A stretch of DNA of 36,680 bases, taken from positions 1 to 36,680 of the forward strand of contig CAJQRX010000030.1 of assembly GCA_905612405.1 (NCBI GenBank), given 5' to 3'. This stretch comes from an uncultured Candidatus Thioglobus sp. (GTDB lineage: Bacteria > Pseudomonadota > Gammaproteobacteria > PS1 > Pseudothioglobaceae). The notes beneath the pieces were generated by a model that saw only the letters and a program-made list of their open reading frames with translations, made no database searches and was not told where the DNA came from. Below, one piece after another: positions 1 to 8,904 of the stretch (position 1 is the stretch's first letter; the number at the start of each line of letters is the position of its first letter). A program made the position numbers and the translations under genes.

Positions 1-1
1 C

Positions 2-208
2 AATGCAGCAGGTGTTGGTGCTAGTGCTGCATTATTAGATGTTAATAAGCGAAAAATAATTATTGATGCAGTAGACAAAGTTGTTAAAATTGAAACTGCT
101 ACTGAACCAAAATTCCAAGACTATTTTGTTGACGCAATGAAATTCAGTGTATCACCAGTAAAACAACAGCAAACCAATAAAGTTAGGCGCCGTAAAAGAG
201 CGCCTTAG
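2..208 (+). CDS. C-terminal fragment of RACo/RamA-like corrinoid activation protein (partial, 5' end outside window)
   Basis: An open frame entering from the left edge ends at TAG 206-208 and encodes 68 residues beginning NAAGVGASAALLD. The segment with IETATEPKFQDYFVDAMKF resembles the C-terminal end of the DUF4445/ASKHA family of ATP-dependent reductive activators of corrinoid proteins (RACo, RamA). Members of this family return inactive Co(II) corrinoid to the Co(I) state. A basic tail (VRRRKRAP) closes the protein. The assignment rests on a short tail recognised by eye. It is strengthened by the MttB-superfamily methyltransferase that begins 22 bases downstream and would need such an activator. 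It was too short for the ORF track and has no start in the window. Confidence 0.7.
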   Translation, partial: NAAGVGASAALLDVNKRKIIIDAVDKVVKIETATEPKFQDYFVDAMKFSVSPVKQQQTNKVRRRKRAP

Positions 209-230
209 TTATAAATTAGGAGAAATTGTA

Positions 231-1775
231 ATGGCTAGAGAAAGAAGAAGACGTAGAGGAGGGGCAGATGATTCTGATGCACAAGAGGCAGCTAAAGCGC
301 CTGCATATATAAAGAGAAAAATACCACATTACAGCATTCTCAGTGATGATGATCTTAGTATTATTGAAGAAAATGCGGATACTATTTTAGAAGAGATTGG
401 GATAGTATTTTCTGAAGACCAAGAAGCTCTTGATATACTTGAAAAAGCTGGTGCCAGTGTTGATGGAGAGCGAGTTAGGTTTCCAAAAGGAATGTGCCGC
501 AAACTAATACAAGATAACGCTCCAAAGCAGTTTACTCAATTCGCTCGTAATCCTGAGAGAAATGTTGAAATTGGTGGTGATAATATGGTTTTAGTTCCTG
601 CTTATGGCCCTCCATTTGTTCATGATCTTGATGAAGGTCGACGTTATGCAACAATAGAAGATTTTAGGAATTTTATAAAACTTGCTTATATGTCAGATAA
701 TATTCATCACTCTGGCGGAACTATTTGTGAGCCAGTAGACTTGCCAGTTAATAAACGTCACTTTGATATGGTTTATAGTCACATCAAATACTCAGACAAG
801 GCCTTTATGGGTTCTGTTACTTCAGCTGAGAGAGCTCAGGATACTGTTGATATGGTTAAAATATTATTTGGTGATGATTTTGTTGATAAAAATTGTGTAC
901 TTATAAGCTTAATTAATGCAAGCTCACCAATGTCGTTTGATGCTACTATGCTTGGGGCCCTTAAGGTCTATGCAAGAAACAATCAGGCAACAATTGTAAC
1001 CCCGTTTATTGTCGCTGGCGCGATGGCTCCAACAACCGCAGTAGGTGTTGCAGCTCAAAGTCTTGCAGAAGGACTAGCAGGCATGGCATTTGCTCAACTC
1101 ATTAGGCCCGGTACGCCTGTTATTTATGGAAATTTTGTTACTGCAATGTCTATGAAATCTGGCGCTCCAACTTTTGGAACTCCTGAGGCTGGCCATATGA
1201 TGAATATTTCTGGAGCCTTAGCTAGAAGACTTGGTGTTCCGTTTAGAAGTGGTGGAGGCTTTAATGGCGCTAAGATGCCAGATGCCCAAGCTGGTTATGA
1301 AGCTGCAAATACAATGCAAGCAACTATAAATGCGAGTGTTAATTTTAATTTACATACAGCTGGCTGGCTAGAAGGTGGCTTGTGTATGAGTTATGAAAAA
1401 TTCATAATGGATGCCGATCAAGCGGGAATGATGAGAGTATCTGCAGAGGGAATTGATATGACTGAAAATGGTCAGGCTATGGATGCAATTCGTGAAATTG
1501 GAAGTATGTCCGACGATACGCCAAAACATTTTTTAGGATGTGAGCATACTAAGAAGAATTTTAAGAGCGCTTTTTATATGTCAGATGTTCTTGATGATAA
1601 TAGTTTTGAGCAGTGGGTTCAAGATGGTTCAAGAGATACTGCAATGCTTGCTAATGGTATCTATAAAAAAATGCTATCTGAATATGAATTTCCGCCACTT
1701 GATCCAGCTATAGATGAAGCTTTATTAAAATATATTAAAGATCGTAAAGATAGTTTTGAGGATTCAAATATCTAA
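231..1775 (+). CDS. MttB-superfamily corrinoid-dependent methyltransferase (trimethylamine/betaine type, no pyrrolysine)
   Basis: The 514-residue protein is of the usual size for the COG5598/MttB superfamily, whose members move a methyl group from a quaternary or tertiary amine to a corrinoid protein. It is cytosolic, with no signal peptide. It opens with a basic stretch (RERRRRRGG) followed by the family-like N-terminal region (YSILSDDDLSIIEENADTILEEIGI). The middle carries the Gly- and Ala-rich barrel segments, such as FNGAKMPDAQAGYEAANTMQ. No in-frame TAG interrupts the frame, so this is not the pyrrolysine-containing archaeal trimethylamine enzyme; it belongs to the larger non-Pyl group, in which glycine betaine and other quaternary amines are known substrates. 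The ATG at 231 follows an AGGAG-like site. The substrate cannot be read from sequence. Upstream lies the corrinoid activator tail, and downstream lie folate and formate oxidation genes. Confidence 0.88.
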   Translation: MARERRRRRGGADDSDAQEAAKAPAYIKRKIPHYSILSDDDLSIIEENADTILEEIGIVFSEDQEALDILEKAGASVDGERVRFPKGMCRKLIQDNAPKQFTQFARNPERNVEIGGDNMVLVPAYGPPFVHDLDEGRRYATIEDFRNFIKLAYMSDNIHHSGGTICEPVDLPVNKRHFDMVYSHIKYSDKAFMGSVTSAERAQDTVDMVKILFGDDFVDKNCVLISLINASSPMSFDATMLGALKVYARNNQATIVTPFIVAGAMAPTTAVGVAAQSLAEGLAGMAFAQLIRPGTPVIYGNFVTAMSMKSGAPTFGTPEAGHMMNISGALARRLGVPFRSGGGFNGAKMPDAQAGYEAANTMQATINASVNFNLHTAGWLEGGLCMSYEKFIMDADQAGMMRVSAEGIDMTENGQAMDAIREIGSMSDDTPKHFLGCEHTKKNFKSAFYMSDVLDDNSFEQWVQDGSRDTAMLANGIYKKMLSEYEFPPLDPAIDEALLKYIKDRKDSFEDSNI

Positions 1776-1960
1776 GAATTTTCTATTTTCATATTTATTA
1801 TAATTCAAGCAGTTATGAATTTAATTATTAAAGAACGATTGATTTTCTAAGATAATGTTCCAACTATAATATATATAAACCTTAAAGAGCTATTTTCACT
1901 TGAAAATTTCAGGTGTTATCGCCCTTTGTTTTTTTACTTTCGTGAGATTTAGGAGAAAAA
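1776..1960 (+). promoter_or_regulatory. Intergenic leader upstream of fhs with -10-like box and imperfect inverted repeat
   Basis: This AT-rich gap separates the methyltransferase from fhs. It holds a TATAAT hexamer at 1865-1870, but the nearest TTGATT (1839-1844) is 20 bases away, so the -35 assignment is poor. An inverted repeat at 1897-1915 (CACTTGAAA, one base, TTTCAGGTG, with one G-T pair) could form a stem, and a T-run lies at 1929-1935. The gap between stem and T-run makes it a weak terminator at best. A clear AGGAG ribosome site precedes fhs. The likeliest reading is a separate promoter for the fhs-fdhD-fdsBA operon. Confidence 0.35.
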
Positions 1961-3640
1961 ATGAGTGAGTATAAGACAGATATTGATATTGCAAGAGAAG
2001 TTACCGGTGAACACATTAATGACATTGGTGCTAAACTCAATATCAATCAAGCTGACTTGGTGCCTTTTGGCCATGATAAGGCAAAAATTTCATGGAGTGC
2101 AATAGATGCGGTTCAAAAGAATAAAAATGGTAAGCTCATCCTTGTTACTGCCGTAACTCCTACTCCAGCTGGTGAGGGTAAAACAACTACTTCTGTTGGA
2201 CTCACAGATGGCCTTAATAAGATCGGTAAGCAAACAACTGTTTGTCTTCGTGAACCAAGTCTAGGACCATGTTTTGGTATGAAGGGTGGTGCTGCTGGTG
2301 GTGGTTATGCTCAAGTAATTCCAATGGAAGATATTAATCTTCATTTTACTGGTGACTTCCACGCAATTACTTCAGCGCATAGCTTACTTTCTGCAATGAT
2401 TGATAATCATATTTATTGGGGAAATTCAACAAATATAGATAGTAGGAAAGTAGTATTTCGTCGTGTTGTTGATATGAATGATCGCTCCCTTCGGACAATT
2501 ACTTCTTCTTTGGGCGGCTCTACAAATGGTTACCCGCGTGAAGATGGTTTTGATATTACTGTTGCTTCTGAAGTCATGGCTATTTTCTGCTTGTCCCAAA
2601 ACCTGATAGAGCTTGAAGAAAAATTGGGAAATATTATCATTGCTTATACTCGTGATTTAACGCCAGTAAGAGCAAAACAAATCAATGCTCACCATGCAAT
2701 GACAGTTCTATTAAAGGACGCATTTAGACCAAACTTAGTGCAAACTTTAGAGGGCAATCCTGCACTGATTCATGGCGGTCCATTTGCAAATATTGCTCAT
2801 GGCTGTAATTCAGTTATTGCTACAAAAACAGCGCTAAAATTATCAGATTATGTTGTAACAGAAGCTGGATTTGGAGCTGATTTAGGTGCAGAAAAATTCT
2901 TTGATATTAAATGCCGTAAAGCGGGCCTTGCTCCAGATGCAGTTGTTTTGGTCGCAACAGTTAGGGCTCTTAAGCATCAAGGCGGCGTTGCTAAAGCAGA
3001 TTTAAATAATGAAAATACTGATGCGCTTGGTAAAGGATGCGTGAATCTTGGGAGACATATTCGCAACCTGAGTCAATTTGGTGTTCCACTTGTAGTTGGT
3101 ATTAATAAGTTTGTATCTGATACAGAAGCTGAATTTCAAGTAATCAGAGATTATTGTGAGCAGTTTAATGTAGAAGTTAGTGTTACTAGTCACTGGGAAC
3201 ATGGTGGTGATGGTGCAATTGACCTGGCAGAAAAGGTGGTTAGGTTAGCTGACTCAGGCACTGCACAATTCAAAACATTATATGATGATGAGCTTTCTCT
3301 TCTTGAGAAAGTAGAAACCATTGCCAAAAAACTCTATGGTGCGGATGAGGTTTTAGCTGATAAAGTTATTAGAGCAGAGCTTAATAGGTATCAAGATAAC
3401 GGGTTTGGTCATCTACCAGTTTGTATAGCTAAGACTCAATATAGTTTTTCCACTGATCCACAATTATTAGGTGCTCCTTCAGGACACTCAATGTCGATTC
3501 GAGAAGTTAGACTTTCAGCAGGTGCTGAGTTTGTTGTAGTGGTTTGTGGTGCAATTATGACTATGCCCGGATTACCAAGAGTTCCAGCTGCAGATAAGAT
3601 TAAATTGGATGAAAATGGACTAGTGCAAGGACTTTTTTAA
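1961..3640 (+). CDS. fhs: Formate-tetrahydrofolate ligase (10-formyl-THF synthetase)
   Basis: The 559-residue cytosolic enzyme is full length for the family. It interconverts formate, ATP and tetrahydrofolate with 10-formyl-THF. The ATP-binding loop is visible as [12 protein letters not shown] around residues 66-77, followed by the family segments [19 protein letters not shown] and [22 protein letters not shown]. The C-terminal region carries the conserved [12 protein letters not shown] motif. The ATG follows TTAGGAGAAAA. The gene is four bases from fdhD and continues into the formate dehydrogenase genes. Next to a methyltransferase and an NAD-linked formate dehydrogenase, the enzyme could run toward formate release with ATP formation, completing oxidation of folate-bound C1 units. 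The biosynthetic direction remains possible; that choice is inference. Confidence 0.98.
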   Translation: MSEYKTDIDIAREVTGEHINDIGAKLNINQADLVPFGHDKAKISWSAIDAVQKNKNGKLILVTAVTPTPAGEGKTTTSVGLTDGLNKIGKQTTVCLREPSLGPCFGMKGGAAGGGYAQVIPMEDINLHFTGDFHAITSAHSLLSAMIDNHIYWGNSTNIDSRKVVFRRVVDMNDRSLRTITSSLGGSTNGYPREDGFDITVASEVMAIFCLSQNLIELEEKLGNIIIAYTRDLTPVRAKQINAHHAMTVLLKDAFRPNLVQTLEGNPALIHGGPFANIAHGCNSVIATKTALKLSDYVVTEAGFGADLGAEKFFDIKCRKAGLAPDAVVLVATVRALKHQGGVAKADLNNENTDALGKGCVNLGRHIRNLSQFGVPLVVGINKFVSDTEAEFQVIRDYCEQFNVEVSVTSHWEHGGDGAIDLAEKVVRLADSGTAQFKTLYDDELSLLEKVETIAKKLYGADEVLADKVIRAELNRYQDNGFGHLPVCIAKTQYSFSTDPQLLGAPSGHSMSIREVRLSAGAEFVVVVCGAIMTMPGLPRVPAADKIKLDENGLVQGLF

Positions 3641-3643
3641 ACT

Positions 3644-4489
3644 ATGACTATTAGTGATACAGTTGACTATGACATTCACAGGGTTGAGAATTCAACTCTA
3701 GAGGAGTCAAGTGACTGCATTGCTATTGAAGAGCCACTAGAAATTGCTATTCGTTATTTTAAGAATGATGAGTGGATTACAGATCCGCTCATGGTTACAA
3801 TGAGAACGCCAGGGGATGATAATGCTTTAGTAAGTGGGTTACTATTTTCTGAAGGAATTATCCAAGATAAGGATGCTATAGATACTATAGATGTCAATGG
3901 TGAAAATAAGGGCAAATATGATGTTGATAACTCACTAATAATTACTTTAGCAAAAGGGAACAAATTAGATTTGAAGAATTTACAGCGTCATTTTATGGTT
4001 AATTCGAGTTGCGGTGTTTGTGGGAAAGGCACTTTAAATGCTATTGAAATTGCCTATGAGCCAAACATTGATAAAGCTGGTCCAATTGTAAATATTGATT
4101 TGATTACAGAGCTGCCTGATATATTAAGAGCGAAACAGGAGCAATTTGCTAATACTGGAGGGGTACATGCCAGTGCATTATTGACTGAGAGTGGGAAGGT
4201 TCTGCATTTGGCAGAAGATGTAGGTAGACATAATGCACTTGATAAGCTGATAGGTCACGTAAGATGTAATGATATGTTGAGACCGATTGAGCAATTTGTT
4301 ATGTGCTCTGGTCGATTGGGATTCGACATTATACAAAAAGCAGTAATGTCTAGAATAGGAATGATAGTTGGTATCGGAGCTCCAACTTCATTAGCACTTG
4401 ATTTAGCGGAAAAATTTGATATTACTTTGATAGGTTTCATTAAAAAAAACAAATATAATATATACACGGGTGCTTGGCGCATTAGTTAA
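3644..4489 (+). CDS. fdhD: FdhD-family formate dehydrogenase accessory sulfurtransferase
   Basis: The 281-residue protein matches FdhD (called FdsC in some fds operons). The family delivers sulfur, or sulfurated molybdenum cofactor, to formate dehydrogenase so that the metal gains its sulfido ligand. The CxxC pair of the sulfur relay is present in NSSCGVCGKG, with cysteines at residues 123 and 126. Other family signatures are GGVHASALL, EDVGRHNALDKLIG and a C-terminal SGRLGFDIIQKAVMSRIG region. It starts four bases after the fhs stop with only a weak AGGA upstream inside fhs, which suggests translational coupling. It lies just upstream of both formate dehydrogenase subunits, whereas many fds operons place it after the alpha subunit. 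Confidence 0.95.
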   Translation: MTISDTVDYDIHRVENSTLEESSDCIAIEEPLEIAIRYFKNDEWITDPLMVTMRTPGDDNALVSGLLFSEGIIQDKDAIDTIDVNGENKGKYDVDNSLIITLAKGNKLDLKNLQRHFMVNSSCGVCGKGTLNAIEIAYEPNIDKAGPIVNIDLITELPDILRAKQEQFANTGGVHASALLTESGKVLHLAEDVGRHNALDKLIGHVRCNDMLRPIEQFVMCSGRLGFDIIQKAVMSRIGMIVGIGAPTSLALDLAEKFDITLIGFIKKNKYNIYTGAWRIS

Positions 4490-4506
4490 AGATCTTAGGA
4501 GATTAA

Positions 4507-6147
4507 ATGTCTAGAAATATTAGTTTATTGTCAGGAAAAAAGGACGATAAAAATAGCTTATTTGGAAAGATTTCGGTTAGCCCAACAGATGCTAGTGATT
4601 CAAAGCTAGCAGCTGAATATAACCTAGGTGTTTCTACGGTTCATAGTGCTAAGAGCTTTTATGACTTTCTTAATGAAGACTTTAAAAGTAAAAAAGCCTA
4701 TCTATGTACTGGAAGTGCATGCCTTTGTAGGGGTACTCAAGATGAAGTCTCAGATAAGCTGAATCAAAAATTTGGTGAAGAGAACGTTGGTGAGATGATC
4801 TGCCTTGGAAGGTGTTATGAAAATAGTGCATTTAACTATAACGGTGAAAACTATTCAGGCGATGACATCAATAAATTAGATCAAATTATTGCTGGAAAGC
4901 ATTCTAGCCCAGCTTACACAATGAAATCATTTTCAAAAATCCCATTCTTAGTGGAGGAAAGTGTTTTTTCTACTTATGAAGACTTTAAAGATTTACTTGA
5001 GGTATGTTTTGCAACTGAAAAAGACGATTTAATAGCGTCTTTGAAAGATTCAGGTCTTCGTGGACGAGGAGGCGCAGGGTTTCCAACTGGAATGAAATGG
5101 GAGTTTTGTAAAGATCAAGAAGTTTCAACGAAGTATGTTGTCTGTAATGCAGATGAAGGAGATCCTGGAGCATTCTCTGATAGATATTTGATGGAAGAGC
5201 AGCCACTTAAAGTTTTATTTGGTATGGTAATCTGCGCTTATATTATTGGCTCAAAACAAGGTTTTTTATACATTCGGGGTGAGTATCCAGAGTCTATTAC
5301 TATTACCAATGATTCATTAGCAAGGCTTCGTGAATTAGGATTACTGGGCAATAATATTTTAGGTACCGGTTTTGACTTTGATATGAATGTTGTTGAAGGT
5401 CAAGGCGCTTATATTTGTGGTGAAGAAACTGCACTTATTGCATCTATAGAAGGCCGTCGTGCAGAAGTTGATGTGCGACCTCCTTTTCCAGTTGTTGAAG
5501 GTTTATATAAAAAGCCAACTGTAGTTAATAATGTTGAAAGCTTAGCAGCGGTTGCTGCAATATTTAAACTTGGAAGTGAGGCTTATAAAACTATTGGAAA
5601 CGGAAGATCATTAGGCACAAAATTAATCTCTCTGGATGGTTATTTCAACAATCCAGGCCTCTATGAAGTCGACTTGGGAACGCCAATTAGCTTTATTATT
5701 GATAAGATTGGTGGTGGTTTCAATGATGATATCAAGGCTTTACAGATTGGTGGACCACTAGGTGGCATTGTTCCAGTGGATATCTTAAAAACTTTAACGT
5801 TAGATTTTGAAGCTTTCTCTGAGGGTGGATTCCTACTTGGACATGCTAGTTTTGTATGTATTCCTAAGTCATTCTCTGCAGTCGAGTATGCGAAACACTT
5901 ATTTGCTTTTACTGCTCATGAGTCATGCGGTAAATGCTTCCCTTGTAGATTGGGTTCTACTCGTGGCAAAGAAATGCTAGAATCAGCTATAGAAGGTAAA
6001 CAAAAATTTTCTGAAGAATTGATTTATGATTTATTAGAGACAATGGAAGTAGGGTCGTTATGCGCATTAGGCGGCGGTCTTCCTCTTGCAATTAAAAATT
6101 TACTCGAGCACTGCGGTGACGAGTTCCAACCTATGATGGAGAAATAG
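4507..6147 (+). CDS. fdsB: NAD-dependent formate dehydrogenase beta subunit, NuoE-NuoF fusion
   Basis: The 546-residue diaphorase subunit takes electrons from the alpha subunit and reduces NAD. The N-terminal ~130 residues form a NuoE-like thioredoxin-fold [2Fe-2S] domain, with cysteines spaced C-x4-C (CTGSAC) and C-x3-C (CLGRC). The NuoF-like part follows: the glycine-rich GLRGRGGAGFPTG FMN/NADH loop near residue 180, the EGQGAYICGEETALI segment, an SLBB-like middle, and a C-terminal [4Fe-4S] site with ESCGKCFPCR and a later Cys in GSLCALGGG. Fusion of NuoE and NuoF is known in the Fdh1-type enzymes of methylotrophs; other fds operons encode a separate gamma subunit. No separate fdsG is present here. 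The start has a strong TTAGGAG site, and fdsA begins one base after the stop. Confidence 0.94.
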   Translation: MSRNISLLSGKKDDKNSLFGKISVSPTDASDSKLAAEYNLGVSTVHSAKSFYDFLNEDFKSKKAYLCTGSACLCRGTQDEVSDKLNQKFGEENVGEMICLGRCYENSAFNYNGENYSGDDINKLDQIIAGKHSSPAYTMKSFSKIPFLVEESVFSTYEDFKDLLEVCFATEKDDLIASLKDSGLRGRGGAGFPTGMKWEFCKDQEVSTKYVVCNADEGDPGAFSDRYLMEEQPLKVLFGMVICAYIIGSKQGFLYIRGEYPESITITNDSLARLRELGLLGNNILGTGFDFDMNVVEGQGAYICGEETALIASIEGRRAEVDVRPPFPVVEGLYKKPTVVNNVESLAAVAAIFKLGSEAYKTIGNGRSLGTKLISLDGYFNNPGLYEVDLGTPISFIIDKIGGGFNDDIKALQIGGPLGGIVPVDILKTLTLDFEAFSEGGFLLGHASFVCIPKSFSAVEYAKHLFAFTAHESCGKCFPCRLGSTRGKEMLESAIEGKQKFSEELIYDLLETMEVGSLCALGGGLPLAIKNLLEHCGDEFQPMMEK

Positions 6148-6148
6148 T

Positions 6149-8863
6149 ATGTCAGAAAACCCGCAAGGTGTATTTATTGATGATGTTGAGTTCCCGTTTG
6201 ATGACTCATCATCTATTCTAGCGTTTACTGATAAGGCTCTTGGAGACAAAATTATTCCAACCCTTTGTAACGACGATAATCTTCAGCCATATGGGGCTTG
6301 TAGGGTTTGTTCTGTTGAAGTTCAACAATCAGAAGATGGGCCAAAGAGAACAGTAGCATCATGTCATACGCCGATTGTTCCAGGTATGCGAATTCATACA
6401 AATTCTACTAGTATTAAAAAACTGCGTAAGAATATTGTTGAGCTAGTTTTAAGTGATCATCCACCTGATTGTCTAACTTGTGAGGTAAATGGTAACTGTG
6501 AATTACAAGATGTAGCGGCAAGTGTAGGTGTGCGACAAATACGTTATGCAAAAGGTGAAAACCATTGTGATCGTGAAAAAGACTTGTCTCATGCTTATAT
6601 GAGAATGGACCTGTCGAAATGTATCAACTGTTCAAGATGTGTCCGTGCTTGTGATGAAGTTCAAGGTCAATTTACGTTGACGATGACAGGAAGAGGTTTT
6701 GAGTCTCGTATTACAACAGATAATGACATGCTTTTTGGAGACTCTTCATGTGTCTCTTGCGGTGCCTGTGCACAAACTTGTCCAACATCAGCAATCTCTG
6801 ATGTATTTCAGTCAAAATCAGTTGAAGCTGACAAAACAGTTAGAACGACATGCTCATACTGTGGAGTAGGCTGTAATCTAGAAGTTGCGGTAAAAAATGA
6901 TGAAGTGTTATCAATCCGAGCACCTCAAGATGCTGTTAATGCAGGACATACCTGCTTAAAGGGGCGCTATGCATTTAAATTTTATAACCACGAAGACAGA
7001 CTAACATCACCACTTATTAGAAAAAATGGGGAGTTGGTTCCTTGTTCTTGGGATGAAGCTTTAGATTTTATTAAAGGCAAATTTGAATCAATCAAAGAGA
7101 ATCATGGTCCAGATGCAATAGCTGGTATTTCTTCTGCACGTTGTACTAATGAAGAAAACTATATGTTTCAAAAAATGATTCGTCAAATAGTTGGTACTAA
7201 TAATATTGACTGTTGTGCCCGTGTTTGCCATTCACCTACTGCTTGGGGAATGCAACAAAGTTTTGGAACTGGTGCTGGTACTAATTCAACTGCAGATATT
7301 CCTCTAGCCGACTGTATGATGGTTATTGGTGCAAATCCAACTTCTGCACATCCTGTAACTGGTGCAAAAATTAAGCAGCAAGCCATGTCTGGAGCTACCC
7401 TTATCGTCATTGACCCAATTCGTACTGAGTTGGCACGGATGGCTGATCACCACTTACAACTTAAACCTGGAACAAATGTTGCGGTATTAAATATGTTTCA
7501 GTACTTCATAGTAGAGGCTGGCCTTCTAGATCAGGACTTTATTAAAGAAAGATGTGAGGGTGGTGAAGAGTTTATTGAACAAATTAAAAAACTTGATGTT
7601 GATGCAATGGCTCAAATTAGTCAGCTTGATAAAGATGATGTTAAAGCAGCAGCGATTGCATATGCTTCTGCAAAAAGTGCAATGGAGTTTCATGGCCTAG
7701 GTGTAACTGAGCATTCTCAGGGTACAAAGACAGTTATGTTAATTTCAAATCTGGCAATGATGACAGGTAATCTTGGTCGTCCTGGTGTTGGTGTTAACCC
7801 ACTTCGTGGTCAGAATAACGTGCAAGGTGCAGCAGATATGGGCTGTCAACCTCATCATGGTCCAGGGTACTTATGGATGGATCAAAAAGAAGTTCAAGAT
7901 TTCTATGAAGATAAGTTAGGACTTCCTTCGCCCACAACTGCAGGTAGAAAGATTCCTGAAATGTTTGATGGTGCAGTAGATGGATCCCTTAAAGCGCTAT
8001 GGATTTTTGCTGAAGATGTTGTTCAAACAGACCCAAATACACATCATGTTGTTAAGGCTATGCAAGGCCTTGACTTACTTGTTGTACAAGAAATCTTTAT
8101 GAGTGAAACAGCTAAAATGGCTGACGTAGTTTTGCCAGGCACAACATTTCTTGAAAAGAGTGGTACGTTTACAAATACTGAGAGACGAATTCAGCAGGTT
8201 AATGCTGCAGTTAAGCCACTTCCAGGAACAAAAACGGATGGTCAGATTATTGTAGAAATGATGCGTAAATTGGGCTTTGAGCAGCCTGATTTTAATGCTG
8301 AGATTGTTTTGAAAGAAATAGCCAGTGTGGTTTCATTTTTTGAGGGCGTAACTTGGGAGGGACTGCGCGCAAGTCCAATGGGCTTACAATGGCCTGTTAA
8401 TAAAAAAGGTGAGGACACTCAAATACTACATATTGGTGAATTTAAGCGAGGCAAGGGTAAGTTTCATTATCATGACTGGAAGGAAAGTGAAGAGCTTACT
8501 AAGCATAAGAATGAGTATCCATTTATTCTTACTACCAGTCGTGAGCTTCAACACTACAACTGCGCAACTATGACTAGGCGAACATCTAACGTAAAAATCT
8601 TGACAAAAGATGTGATTATGTTAAACCCAAAAGATGCAAGAGCGAAAGATCTTACAACTGGTGATCGTGCAACTTTGAAATCTGATAGAGGTGAAATTAC
8701 TCTTGACGTTGAAGTTACAGATCGGGTCAAAAGAGGCGTTATAAGAACTACTTTTCATTTCCCTGAAGTATTAATTAATGAAGTAACAAGTGCCGTTACT
8801 GATGAAGAGACTAAGTGTCCAGAATACAAAATTGTAGCTGTAGACATCTTAAAAGCTTCTTAG
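6149..8863 (+). CDS. fdsA: NAD-dependent formate dehydrogenase alpha subunit (molybdopterin, Cys type)
   Basis: The 904-residue catalytic subunit oxidises formate to CO2. Cofactor sites in order: a [2Fe-2S] ferredoxin domain (C40, C51, C54, C72); a NuoG-like His/Cys [4Fe-4S] site (HPPDCLTCEVNGNC); two ferredoxin-type [4Fe-4S] motifs (CINCSRCVRAC and CVSCGACAQTC); then the molybdopterin domain with its own [4Fe-4S] site (CSYCGVGC). The metal-ligand position is Cys360 in CCARVCHSPT, where some formate dehydrogenases carry selenocysteine, so no Sec insertion is needed. A C-terminal molybdopterin dinucleotide-binding domain follows (ILTTSRELQHYN onward). The absence of a twin-arginine signal fits a soluble cytosolic NAD-linked enzyme. 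It is co-transcribed with fdsB and fdhD and ends before a shared hairpin. Confidence 0.95.
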   Translation: MSENPQGVFIDDVEFPFDDSSSILAFTDKALGDKIIPTLCNDDNLQPYGACRVCSVEVQQSEDGPKRTVASCHTPIVPGMRIHTNSTSIKKLRKNIVELVLSDHPPDCLTCEVNGNCELQDVAASVGVRQIRYAKGENHCDREKDLSHAYMRMDLSKCINCSRCVRACDEVQGQFTLTMTGRGFESRITTDNDMLFGDSSCVSCGACAQTCPTSAISDVFQSKSVEADKTVRTTCSYCGVGCNLEVAVKNDEVLSIRAPQDAVNAGHTCLKGRYAFKFYNHEDRLTSPLIRKNGELVPCSWDEALDFIKGKFESIKENHGPDAIAGISSARCTNEENYMFQKMIRQIVGTNNIDCCARVCHSPTAWGMQQSFGTGAGTNSTADIPLADCMMVIGANPTSAHPVTGAKIKQQAMSGATLIVIDPIRTELARMADHHLQLKPGTNVAVLNMFQYFIVEAGLLDQDFIKERCEGGEEFIEQIKKLDVDAMAQISQLDKDDVKAAAIAYASAKSAMEFHGLGVTEHSQGTKTVMLISNLAMMTGNLGRPGVGVNPLRGQNNVQGAADMGCQPHHGPGYLWMDQKEVQDFYEDKLGLPSPTTAGRKIPEMFDGAVDGSLKALWIFAEDVVQTDPNTHHVVKAMQGLDLLVVQEIFMSETAKMADVVLPGTTFLEKSGTFTNTERRIQQVNAAVKPLPGTKTDGQIIVEMMRKLGFEQPDFNAEIVLKEIASVVSFFEGVTWEGLRASPMGLQWPVNKKGEDTQILHIGEFKRGKGKFHYHDWKESEELTKHKNEYPFILTTSRELQHYNCATMTRRTSNVKILTKDVIMLNPKDARAKDLTTGDRATLKSDRGEITLDVEVTDRVKRGVIRTTFHFPEVLINEVTSAVTDEETKCPEYKIVAVDILKAS

Positions 8864-8874
8864 TAGCTTAAATA

Positions 8875-8897
8875 AAGTGAGCCTTTATGGCTCACTT
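8875..8897. terminator. Hairpin terminator between convergent fdsA and ppsR
   Basis: A perfect 9-bp stem AAGTGAGCC / GGCTCACTT encloses the loop TTTAT. Read on the minus strand, it is followed by TTATTT, so it works best as the ppsR terminator. On the plus strand the T-tail is poor, so termination of the fdh operon may be partial. It sits in the 41-base gap between the two convergent genes. Confidence 0.8.
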
Positions 8898-8904
8898 ACA
8901 TAAC

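Noticed and set aside
231-1775. Pyrrolysine-dependent trimethylamine methyltransferase
   Set aside because: The frame has no internal TAG and reads through to full length, so it belongs to the non-Pyl part of the superfamily.
1897-1935. Intrinsic terminator upstream of fhs
   Set aside because: The stem is imperfect with almost no loop, and the T-run begins 13 bases after it. It is noted only as an inverted repeat.
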